Notes under the pieces: model-generated
Databases searched by the model: none
Seen by the model: only the letters and a program-made list of their open reading frames with translations
Told to the model about the DNA's origin: nothing
Part shown: positions 1-8,897 of the stretch, piece by piece
How positions within the stretch are numbered: the stretch's first letter is position 1
Layout of the letters: every line of letters starts with the position of its first letter
NCBI GenBank assembly: GCA_943370285.1
Contig: CALRQJ020000010.1
Coordinates: 101,655-165,654, forward strand
DNA length: 64,000 nt
Origin: CALRQJ02 sp943370285
GTDB taxonomy: Bacteria; Bacteroidota; Bacteroidia; Chitinophagales; Chitinophagaceae
Direction of reading: 5' to 3'
Made by a program: the position numbers and the translations under genes

Positions 1-1323
1 CACTGCACCCGGTCTTATGAATTTGCTGAAATGTGCTAATGTATAATACAAGGGTGTAAAGTATACTTCATCTTTTTCTTCATCTACTATGACAGGAGCG
101 GTACACCAGTTTTTAAACCAATTAGGGCCACCTTGTTTGTTGAGCACCATATTCCAATCTACCCAGCCGTCTACAAAGTTGTTCAAGCATCCTATAATGT
201 CACCTGCATATCTAAACACAGGTACATACTTGGGATGCAGGTATTTATCTTGTTCACTTGCCCAATCCCAACCCCAGTCGGTTGCCTCTTTACTCCAGTA
301 CCATTTATCATCTTTCCAATGTGGTACTTCTGCATCTACACATGCTTCTGTATTGATTAAATGTTTCTGCGGTGCTTTTTTATACGTATGTTGTAAAGAT
401 GCGGCAAAGACATCGTATGTACTAGCATACCAATGCACTGCCATCCCATCAAAATATTTAGAAGAAGCTTCATCGGCATACATTACATTAGCCCAATGTT
501 CTAATTCTGCACCACGGTTTTGATCGTAGCCCAATATTTTAACATTGGCATGTCCATTTTTTTCCATTTGCGGACCGAGATAATCTTTTACAAATGCAGT
601 CATTTCTTCTGCAGTAAAATACATACTCTCCCAATTGTTACCATTACCCAATGGTTCATTTTCTACTGTAACGCTCCAAATATCAATGCCTTCTTTTTGA
701 TAAGCAGCAATGTATTTTGAAAAATAATTTGCCCATGTTGTTCTGTAATGTGGCAATAGTTTTCCGCCTTTCCAATCGTTGTTATCTTTCATCCAAGGTG
801 GTGCAGTCCATGGTGAAGCAATAATTTTAAATCCATCTTCCGACATTTTCATAGCTTCTTTGATGATGGGAATCAAAGTTTTTTGGTCTTCTGCTATGGT
901 AAAATGTTGTAATGCTGTATCGCCGGGTATGGTCGCATAAGCATAATTATGAGTAGAAAAATCGCAAGAATTAATATGTGTTCTAGTCAAAGAATATTGG
1001 GCACCATCTTTACCAAAATAAGCAGCTAATATTTTGCTTCTATTCGCTGCACTAAGCTTATTGAGCAAAGTTGCAGTGGCTTGTGTAAAAGAACCGCCGA
1101 AGCCTGTAATGGTCTGAAATTTTTCTTCAGTATGTATCTCAATCTCTACTGCTTGATTAGAACTTGGCGAGGTAGCAATTTTTGTTAGTGCATTTCCGGA
1201 AGCGGAGGTTTCATAAATGTCAGCAGAAAGGGAATTGGTCTCTTTACATCCCACAAATAAACCCATCATAGGTAGTATGATTAAAATGTTTTTGTAGTAT
1301 TTGGCAAGCATAGTTTTAAGCAT
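1..1323 (-). CDS. GH30 glucosylceramidase-like beta-glucosidase, lipoprotein, truncated by window edge
   Basis: Only the N-terminal 441 codons are in the window; the C-terminus lies to the left. The translated strand shows an N-terminal hydrophobic segment ending in a lipobox (LFVGC, Cys26), so the protein is probably anchored to a membrane. The TIM-barrel landmarks of GH30 follow: TGFGGSFT, a SPWTAPPWMK strand, NEP with the presumed acid/base Glu223, and NTEAC with the presumed nucleophile Glu326, about 100 residues later as in the family. GH30 members cut beta-1,6- or beta-1,3-glucosidic bonds; next to GH17, GH16 and a beta-1,3-glucan phosphorylase it most likely removes the beta-1,6 branches of laminarin (inference). 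An alternative ATG at 1311 gives a shorter signal peptide. It follows the GH17 gene after one base and is last of the visible operon. Confidence 0.88.
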   Translation of the reverse strand, partial: MLKTMLAKYYKNILIILPMMGLFVGCKETNSLSADIYETSASGNALTKIATSPSSNQAVEIEIHTEEKFQTITGFGGSFTQATATLLNKLSAANRSKILAAYFGKDGAQYSLTRTHINSCDFSTHNYAYATIPGDTALQHFTIAEDQKTLIPIIKEAMKMSEDGFKIIASPWTAPPWMKDNNDWKGGKLLPHYRTTWANYFSKYIAAYQKEGIDIWSVTVENEPLGNGNNWESMYFTAEEMTAFVKDYLGPQMEKNGHANVKILGYDQNRGAELEHWANVMYADEASSKYFDGMAVHWYASTYDVFAASLQHTYKKAPQKHLINTEACVDAEVPHWKDDKWYWSKEATDWGWDWASEQDKYLHPKYVPVFRYAGDIIGCLNNFVDGWVDWNMVLNKQGGPNWFKNWCTAPVIVDEEKDEVYFTPLYYTLAHFSKFIRPGAV

Positions 1324-1324
1324 T

Positions 1325-2578
1325 TTAATCTTTTGTCAGTTTAGTGGGCACTACCACTTGCTGCATGAGTAATGAATCATTGCCGTTATGTGTTTTTGTT
1401 ATCGGTTTGCCATTTCTTGTTAAGCCTTTAAATACACCTTTGTCAACTTTATCCCAAATGGCAAATTTTGCTTCTGATTGTAGGTTGATTAAACCAAAAT
1501 GATTTTCAGAGTGTAATGGATTAGCACTGTTCTTCCAGTTTTCATCAAAAGCTTCGAAGTAAAAGCAAGTTGTGTTATTGGCCTTTGACCAATCTCTGAT
1601 GAGCTTATAATACAAGGAAGACTTATATTCATCAACCGCTTTAGATCCGTTAGCACCATATAGTTCGTTACACATGGTTGCCCAACCCGTTTCACCAATA
1701 TGAACCGGCTTGTTTACGCCTAACGATTTCATGTAAGCAACAACACTGTTATATTGATTAATGGCATAGTCTCTTGCCCGCAACATAGCTGCACTGATTT
1801 TTGCTGAGTCGGTTAAATTTTTTTCCGATGCTTTAATGCCCCAAAAATCAGGATTGTAATGGGTATCATGCATGGGATAAGTATGCAGGGAGATATAGTC
1901 TACTGATTTGATTAACGCTTCTAAAGCAGGAACATGATACTCTTTTCCACCGCCACCCCAAGAAGCAAAATTGTCTGAGCTGGTAATCCAGATATCTTTA
2001 GACAATTTATTGTCTTTCTTAAGTTGCTGCAGGTGGTTTACCCATTTTAAAATAATATCAGGTGTTACATAATACGAGGCAGCCCAATTAACCATTGCTT
2101 CATTACCTACGGCAATGATTTTAATAATATCAGGATACTGATTGGCTAATTGAACAGCAGTTGCTATTTCGGTTGCATTGGCTTCACTTTCTTCTGTATG
2201 AATGGGAGGATTTTTCGTCCATGCATTTTTACAATCAATCCAAGCACCCAACATCACATACATTTCAAAAGATGGTTGTTCTTGCTTGAGCTGTGTAATG
2301 GCTTCGAGTAGATTATTGATTTCCTTGCGACTAACATTGTAGGTTCGCAATACTTTAAAGTCAAGCGCTGCAAGAATTTTTACATCTTCTTTTATTTCAT
2401 TGACTGTTGGCACGACATCTCTTGTTGGTGTTCGATAACCACCATAGCAAATGGCTTGGTAATTAGTATTACCTAAAATAGTTGCAGCAGTTATTGGTTT
2501 GCCCATCGCATTTTTTTTGCTGCTACAAGAGCAGAAAACTAAAGTAGTGATGAATAGTAAACAACACCTTAACATCAT
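1325..2578 (-). CDS. GH17 family beta-1,3-glucan-active glycosidase, lipoprotein
   Basis: The 417-residue protein starts with a lipoprotein signal (LVFCSC, Cys18 region). The GH17 barrel shows the acid/base motif AVGNEAMVNW (Glu160) and the nucleophile motif HIGETGWAT (Glu296), followed by the FEAFDENWK strand typical of bacterial GH17 proteins. GH17 enzymes hydrolyse or transglycosylate beta-1,3-glucans. Its ATG overlaps the stop of the phosphorylase gene upstream by four bases (ATGA), which points to translational coupling, and GH30 follows after one base, so the three form one operon. It probably trims beta-1,3-glucan oligosaccharides in the periplasm or at the surface. Specificity (endo versus exo) cannot be read from the sequence. 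Confidence 0.9.
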   Translation of the reverse strand: MMLRCCLLFITTLVFCSCSSKKNAMGKPITAATILGNTNYQAICYGGYRTPTRDVVPTVNEIKEDVKILAALDFKVLRTYNVSRKEINNLLEAITQLKQEQPSFEMYVMLGAWIDCKNAWTKNPPIHTEESEANATEIATAVQLANQYPDIIKIIAVGNEAMVNWAASYYVTPDIILKWVNHLQQLKKDNKLSKDIWITSSDNFASWGGGGKEYHVPALEALIKSVDYISLHTYPMHDTHYNPDFWGIKASEKNLTDSAKISAAMLRARDYAINQYNSVVAYMKSLGVNKPVHIGETGWATMCNELYGANGSKAVDEYKSSLYYKLIRDWSKANNTTCFYFEAFDENWKNSANPLHSENHFGLINLQSEAKFAIWDKVDKGVFKGLTRNGKPITKTHNGNDSLLMQQVVVPTKLTKD

Positions 2579-5500
2579 AGCAAATTGTTTTCATTAATGC
2601 TAACAATTATCTGTTCTACCTCGCCGGTTCTGTTAATGATTTTATCGCTTACTGCTGCATTAATTTGATTTGTATTGAATTGCTCTTTTGTGCCATTTGT
2701 AAAATGCACTTCAATTGAATCGGCATTGCTTTTCTTACAAACAACTGGCACCTGACAGATGGTATATGCTAAACTTCCTTCCGAAAGTTCAATTTGTTTT
2801 TCGGTTCCATTACATAATACATACACAGCATTGCTTGGATGTTGAATAAACTCAGAAGCTAACAGTAATTTAGGTTCAAATAACAATTGACCGTTATTGA
2901 ACTTTACACCTAATTCCCCAATACGACACAAGATGTCTTCTTTAACTTGGCCGGTCATACCGGGTTGTTGTGCCCCTTTATTAAATGGTGTGTGAGAATA
3001 CGGTGTAATTGGAAATGCACCATACAATTCAGGGGATTTGTGTACGCCAATACCTGCATGAATATTGTAGTAATGTGCCGTTAATTGGCTTACTGTTGCT
3101 GCATCTGCATTTTCTTTTATAGCTGCCAAGCAAGATTCCTGAGCAGCAAGTAATAGCTTAGACACCATATGCCAGTAAATAGACCCTAATCCCTCGTAGC
3201 CGTAAAATGTACCAGACCTACCTGTAAACTCTTTATGATTAAATACTGCTTCAAAAATTTGAAGCACTAATGCCTTTTCTTTTGCTACTTGCAATTGATA
3301 CTTTGCGCCGAGTGCATATAGGGCATGCAACACATCGTCGGCATTTTTAAAATTACCATTGAAATGATAATTGCCTTTGATGTCTTTTTCTACTATGGCA
3401 TTATTACCATCGGCGAGCAATTGTATCAACAAATTAGATTGTTGAAATAAATCCTCCGGTATATTATTGCGTTGTAAAAATCCTGCCAAATTTTTATTGG
3501 GATAGAGTATATAGCTGTTCTGATCTTTACGATACAGTGAACTATTTTTCAATGCATCGAGTACTGCTAAACTTTCTTTGGCAGAAAGATATCCTGAACT
3601 TAATACACCAACCTGACCTTCTAACATTTCGCTTAAATGCGATACGAAAAAGCCATTTTCATTAATGCTTAATAGATTATAAGCATGGTATAAATTATCG
3701 CTTCGTTTGTTTGCATTGATTGAGTGCTCTAGGAATTGCACGGATATATTTACAAAGCCAGTCAATTCGCTAGCTGTAATAGTCCTTTTTGTGCCTGAGA
3801 ATTTATTGTTGTATATAGTAGTTCTAAAATTACTACCGGCTATGCCTAATGCATCTGTTATTTGTTTTCTAGTAGCATCGTCAATAGAAGTGTTTAACGA
3901 TGAAGCGTATTTATCAAATGTTGCTGCTAATGCTGCATAAAACTGATACAACTCTTCCGAAACTTCAAGATTGTTAGCATTGACATTTTCAAAAACAGGT
4001 TGAATGAATTTCAAGCATCTTCTCAAATAATACAGCGTAACCATCGAAAGACCATTGCCTACCAATGCATTATTGGCATCATTCCATTCGGGCCTTTGTG
4101 TGTTCATCCAAATACCACCTTCGGGTACAAAGTTGGACAGTTTAGAAAGTATAGTAGCTAATATTTTTTCTATAAAATTTACATGGTAAACTTCATTATT
4201 GGCCGACGTAAGCAACGCTCCGTCAGCACCCATGTCATGTATTCTTTGATGAATTTGCTTTTCATTGGCATGGTCAAATTCAATAGTGTCTTTAGGATTT
4301 TTTACTATATCGGAATACGCTTTTATACGGTAAGGAACATTGGCGTACACAAAATCATTTTTTGCCAGTAAGTTATTTATCGTTCCTGTTTTATTTTGTT
4401 CAGCGAATTCTAAAAACTTAAGTAGGTAGATAATTTGATGATCTCCCCAATAGCCAATATAACTCCATGGATTGTCGGGCTCTATTGTTTCCCAATCAAA
4501 ACCATCTTTGGTTACTCTATATGGATTATAACCATCAAACGTTGAAGCATTAAGAAACTTATATATCATACCTTCAATAAATGCCGGATAGGCATGTGCT
4601 AAAGCTTCCCAATTCTGAAATATATCACGCCAATTACCTTGGTAATCTAAAATCTTTGATCCGTCAACTTCACTTCGGGTATTGATGGAGAATTGGTTCC
4701 ATGGTCTGCTAGGATCGCCATGTCTTCTACTAAATTTTAAAGGAAGATATTCAATTGCTAAACGAATAAAATCTTGATTGCCTGTTTCCTGTGCAATATG
4801 TTTTAATTCAAAAATTGAAAACTCGTTTTGTAAAGCATGCAATGAATCTGCAACAGCAGCATACACTTTCTTATTTGCTTTCTTAAGATAATTTTCAAAA
4901 TCCCATTTTTCAACTTGATAATTATTGTCGAAGATTCCTCCCCGCATAATATTGAACAACACATTGGCAAAATGTCGTGAGTCTTTTAAATTATCGGCAG
5001 TAGTTTGTACGCCATCAGCCGCAGCACAAAGTTTTATTAAATTGATTGTACCTAAAGCAATATCAGCATTGACTTTTTCGCTGAGTAAGGAATCTGTTTT
5101 AATGGTTTCGTTGAGTTGAATAACACCGGAATGGTTTTGGTTAACATTCGCAACAAACATCCATTGTTTAGCTGCATTCGGTTGTAATGTTAAAGGACTA
5201 ACAATAAAGTATGCACCCTTTTCACCTTTCACATCTTCTTCTTGTTGCAGGGCGGAACCATTTCTAAATTGATTTAATTGATTGGCTGAGAGCAAGTAGG
5301 TAGGCTGATCAATTCCTAAGCTCCACACCACATTTGCTTTTAATGCTTCGCTAGGTTCAGCTTTATCTACAATAATGGCACTCAAGGCAAAAATACCCAG
5401 TCCGGTTTCAGCAACTAATTCTGAACGTTTGTAAGCATCTGCCAGATTGCTAGTTTTTGTTTGCAAATCACTTGGTACGCCAAATGGTAAAATGTTTTGC

Positions 5501-5988
5501 AAGCCATCTAAGATTTCAAATTCAATTTGTTTGCTTGATAGATTAGCAATATTTGCTTTTTTTACAAATCCAAACATATTGGTGGAGTTCCACTCGTATT
5601 GAAACTGTAACTCCAAATCATGATTAATCTCTTCAAATATTATTTTATTACCGTATTTATTTTGGTATAAATTTCTTGTTATATTAAAATGCCCTTCGCT
5701 GCGAACCGAAAAAGGTTCCCAAACAATCCACTTTCCATTTTGCTGTAAACGAATGATGCTTTTGCTACCGGTTATTTCAGCCGTATCTGTTATTTTATCA
5801 TCTGTATAGTAGGGGAAAAGTGCAAATTCTGAATTTTTTCTTCCGGCACTTATACCGCCATTGCTCGAAATAAAAAGCCAATGATTAGAATCGCTTACAA
5901 TACTCATGAAAAATGGTCTCATGAGATTGGTATTGGCTATTTTAAAAAACAATTCATTGTTAATTTCAACAGATTGAAGCTGACCCAT
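2575..5988 (-). CDS. GH149-like beta-1,3-glucan phosphorylase
   Basis: This 1137-residue protein has no signal peptide or membrane segment, so it should be cytoplasmic. It is built like the large GH94-related phosphorylases: an N-terminal beta-rich region (about 1-330), a helical linker and an (alpha/alpha)6 barrel. The motif RPEWNDANNALVG contains Asp637 in the place of the catalytic Asp of the GH94 WND motif; another conserved-looking block is RRHGDPSRPWNQFS. Length, the WND-like motif and the neighbours (GH16, GH17, GH30) fit GH149, whose known members phosphorolyse beta-1,3-gluco-oligosaccharides to glucose-1-phosphate. It would catabolise imported laminarin fragments while saving one ATP per bond. 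It starts a segment behind two hairpins and overlaps GH17 by four bases. An undescribed sister family of GH94/GH161 is the alternative. Confidence 0.68.
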   Translation of the reverse strand: MGQLQSVEINNELFFKIANTNLMRPFFMSIVSDSNHWLFISSNGGISAGRKNSEFALFPYYTDDKITDTAEITGSKSIIRLQQNGKWIVWEPFSVRSEGHFNITRNLYQNKYGNKIIFEEINHDLELQFQYEWNSTNMFGFVKKANIANLSSKQIEFEILDGLQNILPFGVPSDLQTKTSNLADAYKRSELVAETGLGIFALSAIIVDKAEPSEALKANVVWSLGIDQPTYLLSANQLNQFRNGSALQQEEDVKGEKGAYFIVSPLTLQPNAAKQWMFVANVNQNHSGVIQLNETIKTDSLLSEKVNADIALGTINLIKLCAAADGVQTTADNLKDSRHFANVLFNIMRGGIFDNNYQVEKWDFENYLKKANKKVYAAVADSLHALQNEFSIFELKHIAQETGNQDFIRLAIEYLPLKFSRRHGDPSRPWNQFSINTRSEVDGSKILDYQGNWRDIFQNWEALAHAYPAFIEGMIYKFLNASTFDGYNPYRVTKDGFDWETIEPDNPWSYIGYWGDHQIIYLLKFLEFAEQNKTGTINNLLAKNDFVYANVPYRIKAYSDIVKNPKDTIEFDHANEKQIHQRIHDMGADGALLTSANNEVYHVNFIEKILATILSKLSNFVPEGGIWMNTQRPEWNDANNALVGNGLSMVTLYYLRRCLKFIQPVFENVNANNLEVSEELYQFYAALAATFDKYASSLNTSIDDATRKQITDALGIAGSNFRTTIYNNKFSGTKRTITASELTGFVNISVQFLEHSINANKRSDNLYHAYNLLSINENGFFVSHLSEMLEGQVGVLSSGYLSAKESLAVLDALKNSSLYRKDQNSYILYPNKNLAGFLQRNNIPEDLFQQSNLLIQLLADGNNAIVEKDIKGNYHFNGNFKNADDVLHALYALGAKYQLQVAKEKALVLQIFEAVFNHKEFTGRSGTFYGYEGLGSIYWHMVSKLLLAAQESCLAAIKENADAATVSQLTAHYYNIHAGIGVHKSPELYGAFPITPYSHTPFNKGAQQPGMTGQVKEDILCRIGELGVKFNNGQLLFEPKLLLASEFIQHPSNAVYVLCNGTEKQIELSEGSLAYTICQVPVVCKKSNADSIEVHFTNGTKEQFNTNQINAAVSDKIINRTGEVEQIIVSINENNLL

Positions 5989-6029
5989 TGCAATCGTTTT
6001 AATGCTGAGTAATTTAAATAAAGAAGGAG

Positions 6030-6056
6030 ATTATTATCAAAAAAATTGATAATAAT
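6030..6056. other. AT-rich inverted repeat upstream of the phosphorylase gene
   Basis: Perfect inverted repeat with arms 6030-6040 and 6046-6056 (11 bp) around a five-base A/T loop. It lies about 42 bases before the phosphorylase start in the leader of that gene. It could be an RNA hairpin in the 5' leader or an operator. There is no other copy that I noticed in the locus. Confidence 0.5.
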
Positions 6057-6072
6057 TAGTAATTTGAAGAAA

Positions 6073-6107
6073 CCTGTCTGAAGATTAAATGCTAATCTTC
6101 AGACAGG
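6073..6107 (-). terminator. Strong hairpin between GH16 and phosphorylase genes
   Basis: The arms 6073-6087 and 6093-6107 are perfect 15-bp complements around a five-base loop. It lies 9 bases after the GH16 stop codon (leftward reading). The following sequence (TTTCTTC) is only a weak T tract, so it may be a partial terminator or a 3'-end stabilising/processing hairpin that separates the secreted-protein part of the locus from the phosphorylase part. Confidence 0.6.
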
Positions 6108-6115
6108 ATGAAAAA

Positions 6116-6955
6116 CTATTTTTGCTTGTAAACCCTTACATAATCCACAGTCATCGTTTGTGGGAAAGGTGTTCCTGTAGTTGGGAAGCCAACAAAATTG
6201 CCGCCTACCGCTACATTAAGTATCATAAAAAAGTTTTGATTAAATACCCATTGACCTTTGACATCATTTGGAGTAATACGGTTGAATAGGTAGTTGTCAA
6301 CATAAAAATCAATATAATCCGGACCCCATTCTGCTGCATACAGGTGGAAATTGGCATCGAACCTAGCATTTAATAAAGAATAGGCTTTGCCGATTGAGTT
6401 TCCGCCTGAGTAGCCCGGACCATGCACCGTTCCATAAGTAGTGTTAGGTTGATTTCCTTTTTGTTCTAAGATATCAATTTCACCACATTGAGGCCAGGAA
6501 ACAGTATTGATATTATTGCCTAGCATCCAAAATGCCGGCCAAATTCCAGGTCCACTTGGTGTTTTTATTCTTGCTTCATATCTGCCATAACCATAAGAGA
6601 ATTTGCCTTGTGTTTTGATACGAGCTGAAGTAAATCCTGCTCCTCCAAAATTTTCTTGTCTTGCAGTTATTTGTAAATTTCCACTACCGTCTAACCGTAA
6701 GTTGCTAGCGTTACTGGTATAATACTGCAATTCCGCATTACCCCATCCGCCGTTTCCCGTACCAATATCGGCTACCCACTTTGAATTGTCTGGTGCAGCA
6801 CCTGCAGCTCCGGTAAATTCATCGCTCCAAACCATTTCCCATTCTCTGGTTGGTAAGGTTTGAATCGCTTTTTTGTCGCAACTAACAAATGATACTGTTA
6901 CAAAAAGCAGGACACAAATTGTTAGTATTGATATATGATTATTTATATGCTTCAT
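6116..6955 (-). CDS. GH16 endo-beta-1,3-glucanase (laminarinase), lipoprotein
   Basis: The 279-residue protein has a lipoprotein signal with Cys26 (VSFVSC) and a single GH16 jelly-roll domain. The catalytic signature GEIDILE places nucleophile Glu159, Asp161 and acid/base Glu164. Other GH16 landmarks are WSDEF near residue 45, the GRYEARIK strand and the IWPAFWMLG strand, and the C-terminal VDYVRVY. The extra residue in the ExDxxE pattern matches the laminarinase-type subgroup, as opposed to carrageenase- or xyloglucan-type members. It should cut beta-1,3-glucan internally at the cell surface. It follows the binding lipoprotein after 30 bases, so they are probably co-transcribed. Confidence 0.93.
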   Translation of the reverse strand: MKHINNHISILTICVLLFVTVSFVSCDKKAIQTLPTREWEMVWSDEFTGAAGAAPDNSKWVADIGTGNGGWGNAELQYYTSNASNLRLDGSGNLQITARQENFGGAGFTSARIKTQGKFSYGYGRYEARIKTPSGPGIWPAFWMLGNNINTVSWPQCGEIDILEQKGNQPNTTYGTVHGPGYSGGNSIGKAYSLLNARFDANFHLYAAEWGPDYIDFYVDNYLFNRITPNDVKGQWVFNQNFFMILNVAVGGNFVGFPTTGTPFPQTMTVDYVRVYKQK

Positions 6956-6985
6956 ACCTGTTGTTTTAATTGTTTAAAAGATACA

Positions 6986-8866
6986 TTATCGCCAGAAATA
7001 TAAATTATCCAAGAATATATCTGGTGCTCCTGGTGCACCATTCGCATCAAACTTAAACTGTATCACATTACTCAAACTAACCGGAGCAAAGGATGTTAAC
7101 GGTATATCAATACTGTTCCAACCGGCAGTAGTAGGCACCGATAAGCTCACTGATCTTTCAACCGGGCCGGGACTAATTAAAAAGAACCTTAGCTGGGTTG
7201 CAGTTGCTGAGAAAAAGTCCAAGTGAATATTGGTGTAAGTTGACACATTTAAAGCAGAAGCAAACTGAGTACCCTGATAGTTAAAATTAGCATATCTAAG
7301 CACTGTACTACCTGCTATTGTTGGTTGTGATACTGCTGTAGTTTGACCCCAGTTAGGATTAAAATCTGTACCGGTTACATTGGTATAAGCATCACTAAAC
7401 ACTGAAAGCACATTGGCTGATGGTCTTGTTGGTGTTGGTGCAGCAGTGGTAGGAGCTGTTGGCAGACTCCAGAAATAAACATTATCTACATATAAAGATG
7501 AGTTATCGCCACCTTCTAAAATAATTTGAGCCAAATTATTTCTGCTGGTTAAACCAGGCATATTTGCAAACGGAATATCAAGTTGTATCCATTGTCTGGT
7601 TACTAAAGTTGGGGCTGTAAATGTTGTAGAATGTCTGGTATCATCTCCGCCACCAAATACTCTATCGGCTCCGAAGTCCACAACAATAACTCTTAGTTGA
7701 CGGCCAGCTGCTATGGCGCCGGGGAAAAATACATCTAAATGTATATGCGACATGCTGCTGGCATTTACTGTTGGCGAGCTAAACTCCATACCCACAAAAT
7801 TGAAGTTGGTATAGTTCAGTACATTATCGTTACCAACTTTAAAGTCGTTTGAAATAGTCGTTTGCCAGGGTGCCCAATAGCCATTATAATAATTAACACC
7901 TACATTGGTATAGGCATCAGAAAAAATGGAAATCACATTTGCCGCACTGCGAGTTGGCGTTGGCGCAGAAACGTAAGTGCCGGCACAATTGATGGTCAAA
8001 CTTCCTTTAGCTTGTACGCCATTTAAGGTTGCTGTAATTACACTTGTACCTGTAGATAAAGATGTTACCAACCCATTTGCATTAACACTAGCAACTGCCG
8101 GATTGGAAGACCTAAAATTAAAATAGGCATTACTAACATTTAATGATTGAGTAACTCCTGTAGGTAAACTAAACGTAGCTGCTAATCCTGTAACAGGTGT
8201 GGTAACAGTGTTGAAAGTGGTTACGCTTGGGTCATTGCCATTCATGATTACAGGTTGGCCTTGCAGTAGCGTACCCAATTTTTCAAACTTCACTTCATCT
8301 ATCCAAAATGTATATCCTCTACCATTTGCATCCGGTGATGCTGCAAAATAAAACAGCCCTCTTTCTCCATTTAATTTTGAAGCATCGGGAATTGGAATAA
8401 TCACTTTTTTCCAATTACTTGTTACAGCTGTACCAGATATAGACACAACATATTTGTTTTCGCCTAAATTATTACCTAAACCTAATTCGCCAATTGTAGT
8501 GGCCTGATTAGATTTAATGTAAAAAGTTAAAGCATTAAAGCCCGACAAATCTCTACCTCCTCTACTTAAAAATACACCACCTGCATAAGAGCCATTTGGG
8601 CTATTTGCATCAGGTACTTCAAATCGCATAGATTGGCGAGTATTGTTATACGTTTCTTTATTGTCTACTTGAAACGCTCTAACATCTGAGCCTCCAAATG
8701 CAGCATATGCTAAATCTCCTGTAAAGTCATCTATAAAGACATCTGCTGTTGCAGGAAATGTAGGTGGTGCAAGTTCTGAAACGTCTCTTTTTTTACAACT
8801 CATTGTAGTTAATAAAGTGGCTACAATGCAGTAATAGAAAACATTTTTGATTGAATTATTTTTCAT
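6986..8866 (-). CDS. Multidomain surface glycan-binding lipoprotein
   Basis: The 626-residue lipoprotein (LTTMSC, Cys24) has no catalytic motif. An N-terminal beta-sandwich (about 40-198) resembles CBM11/galactose-binding folds. A bacterial Ig-like (BIG_2) domain follows at about 205-293, with the hallmark SSNPAVASVNANGLVT. Two related modules of about 150 residues come last (304-466 and 478-626); each opens with PTR, ANV and FSDAYTNV and ends in D-N-x-YFW. The same module type occurs in the secreted protein at 12156-14033. It occupies the place of a SusE/F-type surface glycan-binding protein, between the barrel-fused glycosidase and GH16. Beta-glucan binding is inferred from context only. 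Confidence 0.75.
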   Translation of the reverse strand: MKNNSIKNVFYYCIVATLLTTMSCKKRDVSELAPPTFPATADVFIDDFTGDLAYAAFGGSDVRAFQVDNKETYNNTRQSMRFEVPDANSPNGSYAGGVFLSRGGRDLSGFNALTFYIKSNQATTIGELGLGNNLGENKYVVSISGTAVTSNWKKVIIPIPDASKLNGERGLFYFAASPDANGRGYTFWIDEVKFEKLGTLLQGQPVIMNGNDPSVTTFNTVTTPVTGLAATFSLPTGVTQSLNVSNAYFNFRSSNPAVASVNANGLVTSLSTGTSVITATLNGVQAKGSLTINCAGTYVSAPTPTRSAANVISIFSDAYTNVGVNYYNGYWAPWQTTISNDFKVGNDNVLNYTNFNFVGMEFSSPTVNASSMSHIHLDVFFPGAIAAGRQLRVIVVDFGADRVFGGGDDTRHSTTFTAPTLVTRQWIQLDIPFANMPGLTSRNNLAQIILEGGDNSSLYVDNVYFWSLPTAPTTAAPTPTRPSANVLSVFSDAYTNVTGTDFNPNWGQTTAVSQPTIAGSTVLRYANFNYQGTQFASALNVSTYTNIHLDFFSATATQLRFFLISPGPVERSVSLSVPTTAGWNSIDIPLTSFAPVSLSNVIQFKFDANGAPGAPDIFLDNLYFWR

Positions 8867-8897
8867 ATTGCATTTATTTCAAACGTTAAAAAATATG

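Noticed and set aside
89..720. Three plus-strand frames at the left edge
   Set aside because: They are shadows of the GH30 gene on the minus strand, which reads through the whole region with catalytic motifs.
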